A stretch of DNA of 64,000 nt from Bin87 sp965232895 (GTDB lineage: Bacteria > Chloroflexota > Dehalococcoidia > Lucifugimonadales > UBA3495), in the NCBI GenBank assembly GCA_965232895.1, contig OZ247430.1, positions 2,914,001 to 2,978,000 on the forward strand, given 5' to 3'. The position numbers and the translations under genes are program-made. Numbering within the stretch: position 1 is the stretch's first letter; the number at the start of each line of letters is the position of its first letter. Below the pieces are notes generated by a model. That model did not search any database, was not told the DNA's origin, and saw only the letters and a list, made by a program, of their open reading frames with translations. Below, one piece after another: positions 34,371 through 44,142 of this stretch.

Positions 34371-34379
34371 GGAGCGAAT

Positions 34380-34769
34380 ATGAGAGAAGTTCTGAGGTCC
34401 AAAATCCATCGCTGTTGGGTAACCAGCGCCAATCTGGGGTACGTCGGCAGCATCCTCATCGACCGCGATCTCATGGAACAGACGGACATCATCGCGTTCG
34501 AGAAGGTCCAGGTGCTGAATATCAACAACGGCGCCCGCTGGGAAACCTACGCCCTGCCCGCCGAGCGCGGCAGCGGCACCATCGCCGTTCAGGGCGCGGC
34601 CGCCCGCCTGTGCCAGGAGCGCGACTGCCTCATCATCCTCGCTTTTGAGGTCACCGACGAGCCTGTGGAGCCACGCATGATGCTGGTTGACGAAAACAAC
34701 AAATTCCTGGAGTGGATCGAAGGTTCCATGTATGCCGAGCCCCAACCCGAGCCCGTCGCGCTTTTCTGA
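34380..34769 (+). CDS. panD: Aspartate 1-decarboxylase
   Basis: 129 residues that match PanD throughout: MREVLRSKIHRCWVTSANL with the active-site Lys (K8), YVGSI with the Gly23-Ser24 self-cleavage site that yields the pyruvoyl group, INNGARWETYA with the substrate-binding Arg/Thr/Tyr pattern, and GAAARL. It makes beta-alanine from L-aspartate. No panC or panB is nearby; instead methyltransferase genes follow and overlap it. The C-terminal MMLVDENNKFLEWIEG is slightly longer than usual. GAGGAG precedes the start. Confidence 0.9.
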   Translation: MREVLRSKIHRCWVTSANLGYVGSILIDRDLMEQTDIIAFEKVQVLNINNGARWETYALPAERGSGTIAVQGAAARLCQERDCLIILAFEVTDEPVEPRMMLVDENNKFLEWIEGSMYAEPQPEPVALF

Positions 34770-35166
34770 GCGCGAAACCGAAGCATACTACGACGCCGAG
34801 GATGCCCTCTACCGTTCCTTCTGGGACACAGAGGGCTCCCTGCGCTGGGGCGTGTTCGACACCCCGGAAGAGCCGGGTTCCGGTTCCGATATCCGGAACG
34901 GCTTTCTCGCCGCCTGCTCGCGGCTGACCACCATCATGCCGGAGTCTTCCAGCATTGATAGTTCGGCTCGCGTGCTTGACCTGGGTTGCGGCAACGGCAG
35001 CACTTACCGCCGTCTGTCGCAGATGGCAACCACGGGCAACGACCCGGAACTGCTGGAGCGCTTTGCCGCGCTCTCGGATGCCTACCTGAAAATGGTGCAG
35101 GCGGCGCATAACGACGAGTTGGGCTGGGCCCAATCCCCGTGCGTCAAGCAGGCGCGCCACGACTAA
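34732..35166 (+). CDS. Internally deleted SAM methyltransferase
   Basis: 144 residues. The N-terminal 80 (SERETEAYYDAEDALYRSFWDTEGSLRWGVF..., then ARVLDLGCGNGS) match the first third of the 35186 gene; the next residues jump to the last 45 (ERFAALSDAYLKMVQAAHNDELGWAQSPCVK). About 130 residues, most of the SAM-binding Rossmann fold, are missing without breaking the frame. The start lies inside panD. It may be an inert relic or a fragment that pairs with its full-length neighbour. Confidence 0.75.
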   Translation: MPSPNPSPSRFSERETEAYYDAEDALYRSFWDTEGSLRWGVFDTPEEPGSGSDIRNGFLAACSRLTTIMPESSSIDSSARVLDLGCGNGSTYRRLSQMATTGNDPELLERFAALSDAYLKMVQAAHNDELGWAQSPCVKQARHD

Positions 35167-35185
35167 CCCCCGTAAGGAGCTGTAT

Positions 35186-36037
35186 ATGGTAACCGGCCAT
35201 CGGTTTTCAGAACAGGAGACCGAAGAGTACTACGACGCTGAAGATGTGATCTACCGTTCGATTTGGGATGCTGACGGCAGCGTCCATTGGGGCGTCTTCG
35301 ACGGACAACCCCGGAGCAACGATCACATCCGTGAAGAGTTCCTTTCCGCCGGCATCCGCCTGAACGAGTTGATGGTGGAATACTCCGGCATCGGCTCCGG
35401 ATCCCGCGTCCTCGACGTCGGTTGCGGCAACGGCACCAATGTGATCTGGGTGTACCGGAACACCGGCGCCAAAGCGACCGGCATCGACCTCAGCGGCGTC
35501 CGCATTGCCAACGCCGTTGCTGCTATGGAACAGGTACCGGATCTCGCTGGCAAGATAGCCTTTGAGAAAGCGTCGGCCACTGACCTCCCCTTCGCCGAGG
35601 GTACGTTCACCCACGTCTGGAGCCAGGCCACCATTTACCATGTCCCGGACAAGGTCAAGGTGTTGGAGGAAGCCTACCGCGTCCTCGAGCCCGGCGGACA
35701 GTTCATCTTCGACGATCTAACCAAGCCGACTCCGGACATCAGCGAATCAGCGCGCAAGTTCGTCTATGACCGTCTGCTCTTCGACACCGACTTCAGCTTC
35801 TACTCGTATATTGAAGCCCTGCGAGAAACCGGCTTCAAGGTGTTGCAGGCTCGCGACCTCTCATCCCACCTGGCCCGCAGCTACACCTACCTGTCCAAAT
35901 TGGCGTCTATTGCGCAAGGTCCAGAGGGCTACCAGGACCGCTTCGATTACCTGGCAGACGCCTATATGAAGACGGTCGAAGCCATCAACAATGACGAGCT
36001 TGGCTGGGCGCAGTACCTGTGCATCAAGCCGGCCTGA
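35186..36037 (+). CDS. SAM-dependent methyltransferase, sarcosine/dimethylglycine-methyltransferase-like
   Basis: 283 residues. The SAM motif is VLDVGCGNGTNVIWVYRNTGAKATGIDLS; downstream motifs are ATDLPFAEGTFTHVWSQATIYHVPDKVKVLEEAYRVLEPGGQFIFDD. The YYDAEDVIYRSIWDADGSVHWGVF opening and W.SQ...H.PD pattern recall glycine/sarcosine/dimethylglycine N-methyltransferases. AAGGAG lies before the start. With PanD upstream, methylation of beta-alanine is a testable guess. Confidence 0.8.
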   Translation: MVTGHRFSEQETEEYYDAEDVIYRSIWDADGSVHWGVFDGQPRSNDHIREEFLSAGIRLNELMVEYSGIGSGSRVLDVGCGNGTNVIWVYRNTGAKATGIDLSGVRIANAVAAMEQVPDLAGKIAFEKASATDLPFAEGTFTHVWSQATIYHVPDKVKVLEEAYRVLEPGGQFIFDDLTKPTPDISESARKFVYDRLLFDTDFSFYSYIEALRETGFKVLQARDLSSHLARSYTYLSKLASIAQGPEGYQDRFDYLADAYMKTVEAINNDELGWAQYLCIKPA

Positions 36038-36065
36038 TTTCATATCAACCGCGGAGCTGACACCC

Positions 36066-36710
36066 ATGCCTGAATCGGGAAGCATAAATCCGGACGAGCG
36101 AGTCCAGTGGGTTTACTCGTCCACCACCAACGACGAGTTGGCGGAGCGTTACGACCAGTGGGCCCGAGAGTACGACGACGACCTGGAAAACACCTTCGTC
36201 TGGCTCGCGCCTCGTCGTGGCGCTGAGACCCTGGCCGAGCACGTTGCCCAGGACGCGAAGATACTGGACGCCGGGGCTGGCACCGGCCTGGTCGGCGTGG
36301 AGCTGCAGCGACTGGGCTACGGCGACATCTGCGCCATGGACCTTTCCGAGGGAATGCTGGAAGAGGCCCGCGCCAAGGGCTGTTACAACGATTTCCGCCA
36401 GATGGCGCTGGGCGATCACCTGGGCTTCGAGTCCGACGCCTACGACGCGGTCATCAGCATCGGCGTCTTCACCCCCGGCCACGCTCCGCCCAATTCCTTC
36501 GTGGAACTGTGTCGAGTCACCAGGCCCGGCGGCCATGTAGTCTTCAGCATGCGGCCCGACACCCACGTCGAACTGGGGTTCAAGGACCAGCAGGATGCCC
36601 TGGTCGCCAGCGGCGCCTGGTCCCTGGTCGGCGTCACCGATCCGTTCCAGCCCCTGCCCAAGGGCGAGCCCGAGGTGACACACCAGATCTGGGTTTACCA
36701 GGTGAACTGA
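36066..36710 (+). CDS. SAM-dependent class I methyltransferase
   Basis: 214 residues from ATG 36066. The N-terminus ELAERYDQWAREYDDDLE and SAM-binding ILDAGAGTGLVGVELQRLGYGDICAMDLSEGMLEEAR fit the small methyltransferases of the WBSCR27/UbiE-like group; SIGVFTPGHAPPNSFVELCRVTRPGGHVVFS is the motif II-III region. It starts 28 bases after the preceding methyltransferase and ends before a terminator, so it closes the panD operon. Confidence 0.85.
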   Translation: MPESGSINPDERVQWVYSSTTNDELAERYDQWAREYDDDLENTFVWLAPRRGAETLAEHVAQDAKILDAGAGTGLVGVELQRLGYGDICAMDLSEGMLEEARAKGCYNDFRQMALGDHLGFESDAYDAVISIGVFTPGHAPPNSFVELCRVTRPGGHVVFSMRPDTHVELGFKDQQDALVASGAWSLVGVTDPFQPLPKGEPEVTHQIWVYQVN

Positions 36711-36751
36711 GCCAACCCGACAGCGTAGCGTTGCGATTACGGCTTTGTGGA

Positions 36752-36779
36752 GGGGCGACCGATTGGTCGCCCTTCTTTT
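36752..36779 (+). terminator. Intrinsic terminator of the panD-methyltransferase operon
   Basis: GGGCGACC (36753-36760) and GGTCGCCC (36765-36772) form an 8-bp perfect stem with loop GATT, followed by TTCTTTTG. A good rho-independent terminator for the plus strand. Confidence 0.85.
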
Positions 36780-36879
36780 GTGTCGCCGCAAGCTGAGGCT
36801 ACGCGGGCTCACGGATCCCCGGCTTGACCGCCTGCTCTCACCGTGATACTCTCGCGCCACAAAATTCGAATAGTTTTCT

Positions 36880-36966
36880 GGCGGGAGCTTGGTTATGCCA
36901 GGCTGAGAGGGCGGCCGAAATGCCGCCGACCGTAGCACCTGATCCGGGTAATGCCGGCGTAGGAAT
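36880..36966 (+). promoter_or_regulatory. TPP riboswitch (THI element)
   Basis: The canonical parts are present in order: GGGAGC, GGCTGAGAGG, a variable hairpin (GGCGGC...GCCGCC), ACCTGATCCGGGTAATGCC and GGCGTAGGAA. It senses thiamine pyrophosphate. It is followed by an intrinsic terminator and the SSS transporter, then thiC. Confidence 0.95.
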
Positions 36967-36986
36967 CTGAAATTACGCTTTATCTG

Positions 36987-37020
36987 CCGCCAGAGTTTAG
37001 AACCTGGCGGTTTTTCTTTT
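36987..37020 (+). terminator. Riboswitch-controlled terminator
   Basis: CCGCCAG (36987-36993) pairs with CTGGCGG (37004-37010), followed by TTTTTCTTTT. The same heptamer CTGGCGG also occurs at the 5' edge of the riboswitch (36879-36885), so the CCGCCAG segment can pair with either; that gives a ready anti-terminator. Confidence 0.85.
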
Positions 37021-37068
37021 TCGGTCGCCGCCTGGGTTCAGCCATTCGAAGCAACCGGGAGGTTGGTT

Positions 37069-38568
37069 ATGCTGGATACCACCGTGGGGATCGCAACGCT
37101 GGTCATAGCGTGCGCCGTGTTCCTTGTGCTTGGCCTGACCTACGCCTGGCGACGGCGGCGGCAGAGCGTGGAGGACTACACCACCTCGCGCAACCACGCC
37201 CCGTTCAACGTCGGTATCGCTACGTTGGTCGCCTCGATGTTTGGCACCTGGGTTCTCCTGAGCCCCGGCGAGTCGGGAGCCAACTTCGGCATCATATCGC
37301 TGGTGGGTTATGCGCTGGGCATGGCTGGCATCCCGGTCATGTTCATGTTTGTTGGCCCTCGCATCCGCCAGCTGATGCCCAACGGCCACTCGGTCACCGA
37401 GTACGTCCGCCATCGGTTTGGCCTGGTTCCCTTCGTCGCCATCTTCGTCGTCATCATCTTCGTCATCGGCATATTCATCACTGCGGAGATGACCGCCATC
37501 ACCGCTGCGGTGAGCATCCTCACCGGTTCCCCGGCCTGGGCCACCGCCGTCGCCGTCGGAATTGTCGTCATTGCCTACACCGCCTACGGTGGCCTGCGCG
37601 TTTCCATCTACACCGACCGGATCCAGTTCTGGATCCTGATACCGGTGCTCCTCCTCCTGGTCATCGTCGCCGCCGTCCTGGTGGGCGGCTCCGGAGCCTG
37701 GGGCGAGGCCCAGCAGGCCGGCCTGCTGTCCGTTACGACGTCGGGCAGTTACTTCTTCGGCATCGTGCTGATCATCGGCATCGTCGCCTCCAACGCCTTC
37801 CACCCCGGAATGTGGCAGCGGGTGTACACCGTAGAGAGCCAGGCAGCCCTGAACCGCAGCCTCTGGGGCGCTACCGCCATCGCCATTCCGTTGACCTTCC
37901 TCATGGGCATGGCCGGCATCGCCGCCGTTGGCAACGGATCTGTCGGGCCGTTTGAATACCCTGCCGTGGCCGCCGCCCTGTTCGCCCTGGCCTCCGACGT
38001 GTTTCCCCTGTGGATGCACTTCCTGATCCTCATCTGCGCCCTGATGCTGGCCATGAGCACCCTGGACACCCTGATGAACGGCCTGGCCAGCGGCATGGCA
38101 GCCGACCTCGCCGGGGTCGGACTGGAACGGGCAATGCTCTTGCGTTTGGCCCGCGCCGTCACGGTGATCGTGGCCATACCCGCCATCATCGTGGCGTCGC
38201 AGGGACACAGCGTGCTCTATGTCTTCCTCATCGCCGACCTGCTCGGCGCAGCCATCGCGGTTCCCATGCTGACCGGCCTGTACTCAAGCCGGATGCCCGG
38301 CTGGGGCGTGCTGCTGGCTGGGGGCGTCGGCATCATCATCGGCGCACTGTTCTATCCCAAGCCCGACCTGCTCTCGCCCTGGGCGCTGACCGCCCCCGCT
38401 GGCGGGCAGATGTTCTGGGCTTTCGCGTCGGCCCTGGTCGTTTCGTCCGTCATATCGGCGGTGGTGGCGCTGGGCCAACGCCTCGTGGCTCCCGACAACG
38501 AGTACGACTTCGCCATCCTCAACGCGGACGTCCAGCTCATTGACGAACCTTCCGTAGCTGACGACTGA
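37069..38568 (+). CDS. Sodium:solute symporter, probable thiamine or precursor importer
   Basis: 499 residues, about 13 membrane helices, of the SSS family (LGLTYAWRRRRQSVEDYTTSR, SNAFHPGMWQRVYTVESQAALNRSLWGA). The start at ATG 37069 is chosen for GGGAGG six bases upstream. Its control by a TPP riboswitch strongly suggests import of thiamine or of a pyrimidine/thiazole precursor, as proposed for SSS-family 'ThiV'-type carriers. The 5'-proximal gene of the riboswitch unit that includes thiC. Confidence 0.88.
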   Translation: MLDTTVGIATLVIACAVFLVLGLTYAWRRRRQSVEDYTTSRNHAPFNVGIATLVASMFGTWVLLSPGESGANFGIISLVGYALGMAGIPVMFMFVGPRIRQLMPNGHSVTEYVRHRFGLVPFVAIFVVIIFVIGIFITAEMTAITAAVSILTGSPAWATAVAVGIVVIAYTAYGGLRVSIYTDRIQFWILIPVLLLLVIVAAVLVGGSGAWGEAQQAGLLSVTTSGSYFFGIVLIIGIVASNAFHPGMWQRVYTVESQAALNRSLWGATAIAIPLTFLMGMAGIAAVGNGSVGPFEYPAVAAALFALASDVFPLWMHFLILICALMLAMSTLDTLMNGLASGMAADLAGVGLERAMLLRLARAVTVIVAIPAIIVASQGHSVLYVFLIADLLGAAIAVPMLTGLYSSRMPGWGVLLAGGVGIIIGALFYPKPDLLSPWALTAPAGGQMFWAFASALVVSSVISAVVALGQRLVAPDNEYDFAILNADVQLIDEPSVADD

Positions 38569-38588
38569 TCCCAGCCGCAGCATCCTCA

Positions 38589-38610
38589 GGGGCGAATAAT
38601 CATTCGCCCC
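38589..38610. repeat. 22-bp palindrome, copy 3
   Basis: GGGGCGAAT....ATTCGCCCC in the gap between the transporter and thiC genes. Same family as the palindromes flanking the IS at 6887 and 8312, without an insertion. Confidence 0.85.
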
Positions 38611-38654
38611 CATATCATTCCAAACCCCCATCAACCGACAGGAGTAACCACAAC

Positions 38655-40535
<1,881 letters not shown>

Positions 40536-40558
40536 GCGGCGGCATCCGCAGATTGGCA

Positions 40559-40588
40559 GGGGCGAATCCGTAGCCGCGGGTTCGCCCT
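40559..40588. terminator. Hairpin after thiC
   Basis: GGGCGAA (40560-40566) pairs with TTCGCCC (40581-40587) around a 14-base loop with an inner CCGCGG. No T-run follows, so it is a weak terminator or a diverged copy of the GGGGCGAA palindromes. Confidence 0.5.
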
Positions 40589-40638
40589 CGTCTAGTGCGG
40601 TACAATCGACATATACTTCCCTGCCAGGAGGCCCGACA

Positions 40639-41079
40639 ATGGCGGAACCGCTCAAATCCGACGCATCCCAGCCATCCTACAGCGCCCCGATCCTCGCCCG
40701 CTTCACCGACGGCGATCAAATCGCCATTTTCAACTGGGCCAGGGCCAACTTGCCGGATGCAGAGTGGTTTGAGGTGGACTGCGACGATGCCGGGCGCATC
40801 GTGCTAACGCCCGCCGCAGACGTTCCGGGAGAGGCCTATGCGTGGGCACAGCAGCGGGATGTGATAGCCGCCGCGCAGAAACCCCGCCCCTACGCCCACC
40901 TGACCACCGACGAGTTGCGGGACGTGGAGATGACGCAGGAAGAACGGGTTGCGGAACTACGGGCCCGCGGCATTTTACGAGGCGGCAACAAGAAGCCCGG
41001 TCAACTCTCAGTCAAGCCGGTAGCCCGCGTGCCCGGCGCTCTGGAACATTTCCTCAAAGAAAGAAGAGGACAAGCATAG
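40639..41079 (+). CDS. Antitoxin-like partner of a PIN-domain toxin
   Basis: 146 residues from ATG 40639 (AGGAGG nine bases upstream). It starts with an acidic, folded-looking half (ILARFTDGDQIAIFNWARANLPDAEWFEVDCDDAGRIVLTPA) and ends in a basic tail. No DNA-binding motif is clear. Placement four bases before a PIN-domain gene makes an antitoxin role likely. The upstream TACAAT (about 40600) is a possible -10. Confidence 0.6.
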   Translation: MAEPLKSDASQPSYSAPILARFTDGDQIAIFNWARANLPDAEWFEVDCDDAGRIVLTPAADVPGEAYAWAQQRDVIAAAQKPRPYAHLTTDELRDVEMTQEERVAELRARGILRGGNKKPGQLSVKPVARVPGALEHFLKERRGQA

Positions 41080-41083
41080 GTAG

Positions 41084-41485
41084 ATGCCGAATTTAGCGCA
41101 GCCGGCAACTGCCTATGTAGACGGGTCTGCATTGCTGTCCATTATTTTTGAGGAAAGCGACGGCCCGGCCATCGCGCAACGGCTGGCGCAATTCTCCAAC
41201 CTGGTTTCCTCCGTCCTGCTGGAGGCAGAAGTACGCTCCGCCTTGTTCCGAGTGGGGCAAACCTACAACCCGAACTGGTTGTCCGACTTCGAGTGGGTTT
41301 ATCCCGACCGTCCCCTCGGCTCTGAAATCGCCGACGCGTTGCAAATCCGCTATCTGCGCAGCGGCGATTTGCTCCATGTCGCCACCGCACTGTATCACGT
41401 CCGCACTAGTGGCATTGAGTTGGCGTTTATCACGTTGGACAGCAACCAACTGGAAGTCGCGGCCGGCTTGGGCTTCCTCACCTGA
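41084..41485 (+). CDS. PIN-domain toxin (VapC-like)
   Basis: 133 residues with PIN features: AYVDGSALLSIIFEE giving the first Asp, LLEAEVRSALFRVG with the conserved Glu, RSGDLLHVATALYH and LAFITLDSNQLEVAAGLGF with the remaining acidic residues. VapC toxins are Mg-dependent RNases that cut tRNA or rRNA. The small gap to the upstream gene indicates one transcript. Confidence 0.85.
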   Translation: MPNLAQPATAYVDGSALLSIIFEESDGPAIAQRLAQFSNLVSSVLLEAEVRSALFRVGQTYNPNWLSDFEWVYPDRPLGSEIADALQIRYLRSGDLLHVATALYHVRTSGIELAFITLDSNQLEVAAGLGFLT

Positions 41486-41495
41486 AAACCGCGTA

Positions 41496-41517
41496 GGGGC
41501 GAATGATTATTCGCCCC
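41496..41517. repeat. 22-bp palindrome, copy 4
   Basis: GGGGCGAATGATTATTCGCC-type palindrome flanked by GTA and TAC just after the PIN gene, the context recreated at the IS-occupied site at 6887/8333. Could also terminate the PIN transcript. Confidence 0.85.
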
Positions 41518-41547
41518 TACGTCATTTCACTATGTCGTGGAGAGCCT

Positions 41548-42594
41548 TTACCTGAACACCGCTAGGCACTTGGTGGAGTTGAAGATGTACGTCTCGTACC
41601 AGTCCACGATCTCCGCCTGGTAGCCAAGTTCGTCCACCGCGCCCACCAGGCAGGCCCAGTTGAGCAGCTCCTGCTGGCCGGCGTCCTCAATCTGCGCCGT
41701 GGAGATCCCCGCCCACGCCTGGTAGTCGCCCGCCTTCATCTCCTCGAACCGAGCCCGGTCCGATTCGATGTCGGGGTAGAGCCACCAGTTCTTTTCCGTA
41801 AGGAAGGCGTGCGACCACGATGATGACGCGATCAGCGCCACCCGATACGGGGATTCCTGCAACGCCTGCGCCGCCGCGGCGCCGATCTGCATGCACCGCT
41901 TGGGCGAAGGCCCGGGCGGGTCCGGGTCCGGCGAGCGCTCCTCGCTGCCGCCCTGGTTGCGGATCACCCGGCTGCCGTAGCAGTTCACCAGCATCGGCAC
42001 CACCGGATAGTCGAACCCCGTGCGGTCGTAATCGAGGTACAGGAGCGTGTTCAGGATGGCGTGGCCCAGCCCCGGCTCATGCAGCGGCTGGTAGGCGTAG
42101 GACATATCCACGCCGCGGTCGATCATGCCCGACACCAGCGCCCGCGCGCCATGCTTGTGTCCCTTGAACTTGAAGACCGTGTCCGCGCCCTCGTCCCAGA
42201 CGTTCCGGCGCGCCGACCCGTTGCCGTTGTCGAAGGGCTGGCAGTTGAATTCGTCGTAGGCCAGCACGCAGAACGGCGGGATGATGTCCTCTTTGAAGTT
42301 CTCGTACTGGTCGTCCCCCCAGATCACCACAAAGTCGGGGTTGAAGGCATCCAGTTCCTTCCGCAGTTCGCGGAAGCCGGCCACCATGCGCTCCCGCAGG
42401 CGCACCGCGGCCGTGTACCCCTCGTCTTCCCCGAATTCTACCCGCATGGGCTCCGGCCAGTTGAGCGGGTTCTTCATCTCGGCGGGTATCCGGTCATTAG
42501 TCCTCAGGGTCCGCTTCAGCGACGACTCCCCGTCCTCGTCGGGCCGGATGAACGACGGCGAATGCGTCAGTCCGAGCCCCAGTATTTCCGCCAT
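41548..42594 (-). CDS. LigB-type class III extradiol dioxygenase, copy A
   Basis: 348 residues. LigB-like features are the N-terminal metal His in LGLGLTHSPSF, FNPDFVVIWGDDQYENF, PMLVNCYGSRVI and IASSSWSHAFL with a second His. The fold acts on catechols using Fe(II), and related proteins act in protocatechuate and gallate breakdown. AAGGAGGGG precedes the start. A closely related gene lies 79 bases upstream on the same strand (42673-43707). Substrate is unknown. Confidence 0.85.
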   Translation of the reverse strand: MAEILGLGLTHSPSFIRPDEDGESSLKRTLRTNDRIPAEMKNPLNWPEPMRVEFGEDEGYTAAVRLRERMVAGFRELRKELDAFNPDFVVIWGDDQYENFKEDIIPPFCVLAYDEFNCQPFDNGNGSARRNVWDEGADTVFKFKGHKHGARALVSGMIDRGVDMSYAYQPLHEPGLGHAILNTLLYLDYDRTGFDYPVVPMLVNCYGSRVIRNQGGSEERSPDPDPPGPSPKRCMQIGAAAAQALQESPYRVALIASSSWSHAFLTEKNWWLYPDIESDRARFEEMKAGDYQAWAGISTAQIEDAGQQELLNWACLVGAVDELGYQAEIVDWYETYIFNSTKCLAVFR

Positions 42595-42625
42595 GAGTCC
42601 CCTCCTTGCTCGATATATCGCCGCA

Positions 42626-42647
42626 GGGGCGAATGATTATTCGCCCC
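42626..42647. repeat. 22-bp palindrome, copy 5
   Basis: Same GGGGCGAAT....ATTCGCCCC element, placed between the two LigB-type genes. Confidence 0.85.
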
Positions 42648-42672
42648 TAACCAAACTGCTTTGGTTGACCGG

Positions 42673-43707
42673 CTACTTGAAGATTGCCAGGCACTTGTTG
42701 GAGTTGAAGACGTACGTCTCCACGTAGTCCAGGATTTCCGGCTTGTAGTCCAGCGTGTCCATCGCGCCGGCCAGACACATCCAGTTCAGCATCTCCTGCT
42801 GGCCGGCGTCCTCGACCTGGTCGGTTGAGATGCGCGCCCAGGCCTGGTAGTCGCCGGCTTTCAGCTCCTCAAACCGTGCTCGGTCCGACTCGATGTCGGG
42901 CCACAGCCAGTGGTTCTTCTCCACCAGGAACGCGTGGGACCACGACGACGACGCGATCAGCGCCACCCGGTAAGGCGAGTCCTTCAGCGTCTCGGCGGCC
43001 GCCGCGCCGACCTGCAAACACCGCTTCGGCGAGGGTCCGGGCGGGTCCGGATCGGGCAGGTACTCCACGGCGCCGCCGCGGTTGCGGATCACCTTGCTGC
43101 CGTAGCAGTTCACCAGCATCGGCACCACGGGATAGTCAAACCCCTTCCGGTCATAGTCCAGGTAGAGCAGCGTGTTCAGGATGGCGTGACCCAACCCCGA
43201 CTCGTGCAGTCCCTGGTAGGCATAGGCCATGTCGACGCCCCGGTCAATCATTCCGGAGACCAGCGTGCGCGCGGCCTCTTTGTTTCCCTTGTACTTGAAC
43301 ACCTTGTCCTGGGGCTCGCCCCAGAAGTTCCGCTGGCGGTGCGCGAAGGGCTGGCACTCGAAGTCGTCATAGGCCAGCACGCAGAATGGAGGAATGATGT
43401 CCTCGCGGAAGTTCTCGTACTGGTCGTCGCCCCAGATCACCACGAAGTCGGGATTGAACGCGTCCAGTTCCTCGCGGATGCGCCGGAAGCCGGCCACCAG
43501 GCGCGCCCGGTGCTCCAGCGACGAGGCGTACCCTTCGTCCTCGCCGTACTCGATCCGCATCGGCTCGGGCCAGCTGCTGGGGTTCTTCATCTCCTCCGGG
43601 ATCCGCTGGTTCCCGCGCAGCGTCCTCTTGAGGGGGATCGCCTTGTCTTCATCGGGAGAAATCAGGGGTGGGTAATGCGTGAGGCCAAGCCCCAGGATCT
43701 CTGCCAT
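42673..43707 (-). CDS. LigB-type class III extradiol dioxygenase, copy B
   Basis: 344 residues from ATG 43707 (GGAAGGTG just upstream); the longer open frame to 43950 crosses a repeat and is not used. Tandem paralogue of copy A: same LGLGLTHYPP, FVVIWGDDQYENF, VNCYGSKVI and ASSSWSHAFLVEKNHW motifs, with a shared WPDIESDRARFEELKAGDYQAWA tail. The metal-binding His residues are kept in both copies, so both may be active. Confidence 0.85.
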   Translation of the reverse strand: MAEILGLGLTHYPPLISPDEDKAIPLKRTLRGNQRIPEEMKNPSSWPEPMRIEYGEDEGYASSLEHRARLVAGFRRIREELDAFNPDFVVIWGDDQYENFREDIIPPFCVLAYDDFECQPFAHRQRNFWGEPQDKVFKYKGNKEAARTLVSGMIDRGVDMAYAYQGLHESGLGHAILNTLLYLDYDRKGFDYPVVPMLVNCYGSKVIRNRGGAVEYLPDPDPPGPSPKRCLQVGAAAAETLKDSPYRVALIASSSWSHAFLVEKNHWLWPDIESDRARFEELKAGDYQAWARISTDQVEDAGQQEMLNWMCLAGAMDTLDYKPEILDYVETYVFNSNKCLAIFK

Positions 43708-44142
43708 TTGGTCACCTTCCTTAAAATAGCGCGGAGTTGGTGTGAATGATGACGCCATTTTCTGTATCCCGCCGGGATGTGTCAACCGAGCGCTTGCGAC
43801 GTCCTCCGGGCTGGTGCAGTCATTGTCAGAGTCAGGATTATCCGGATTGTAGGATTTTGGGGATTTGCGCGACATAGCCCAAAAAGCCCGTCGGTTGCCC
43901 GAAAAGTCTGAAATCTGCCCGGGGGCCGTTTCCGACCGAAACTGGGCCATTCCAGGGCAGCCAATCTATTGTCTCCCCAGCCCACGCGCCGACGTACGGA
44001 AAGCCAGCATGGACATTCGGTGCTGTCGGCCGCCGCGGTACAGGCCAGCATGCACCCTGACGACGAACCCTTGCCAGCGACGCCCCTGAAGTTCATCTTT
44101 GAGCCGCGGCGCGAACATACGCTGGGAACGCAGGAGGTCTCC
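43708..44142. other. Intergenic region with repeat-family sequence
   Basis: No convincing gene. It holds a repeat segment at 43822-43909 (a CAGGATT-rich part and GCCCAAAAAG.CCGTCGG), related to 44550-44665 on the other side of the next gene. Confidence 0.6.
43822..43909. repeat. Repeat-family segment, copy 1
   Basis: The part CAAAAAG.CCGTCGGTTGCC recurs as a direct copy at 44550-44581, and the GTCAGA.TCAGGATT part recurs as an inverted copy near 44612-44665. Together these look like decayed mobile palindromic units. Confidence 0.6.

Larger units (their letters stand above)
33752..34379. other. Hairpin-rich non-coding stretch before panD
   Basis: From 33933 on this region has many short stems: GCACTCA/TGAGTGC, GCAGGT/ACCTGC, GCGC(TTTTA)GCGC, a perfect 10-bp stem at 34040-34060, ACGCC/GGCGT, CGAGC/GCTCG, GGCGG/CCGCC and GCCAA/TTGGC. 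It is driven by a strong promoter (33898-33926). I could not match it to tmRNA, RNase P RNA, SRP RNA or any riboswitch I know. A 57-codon frame opens at 33986. Confidence 0.5.
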
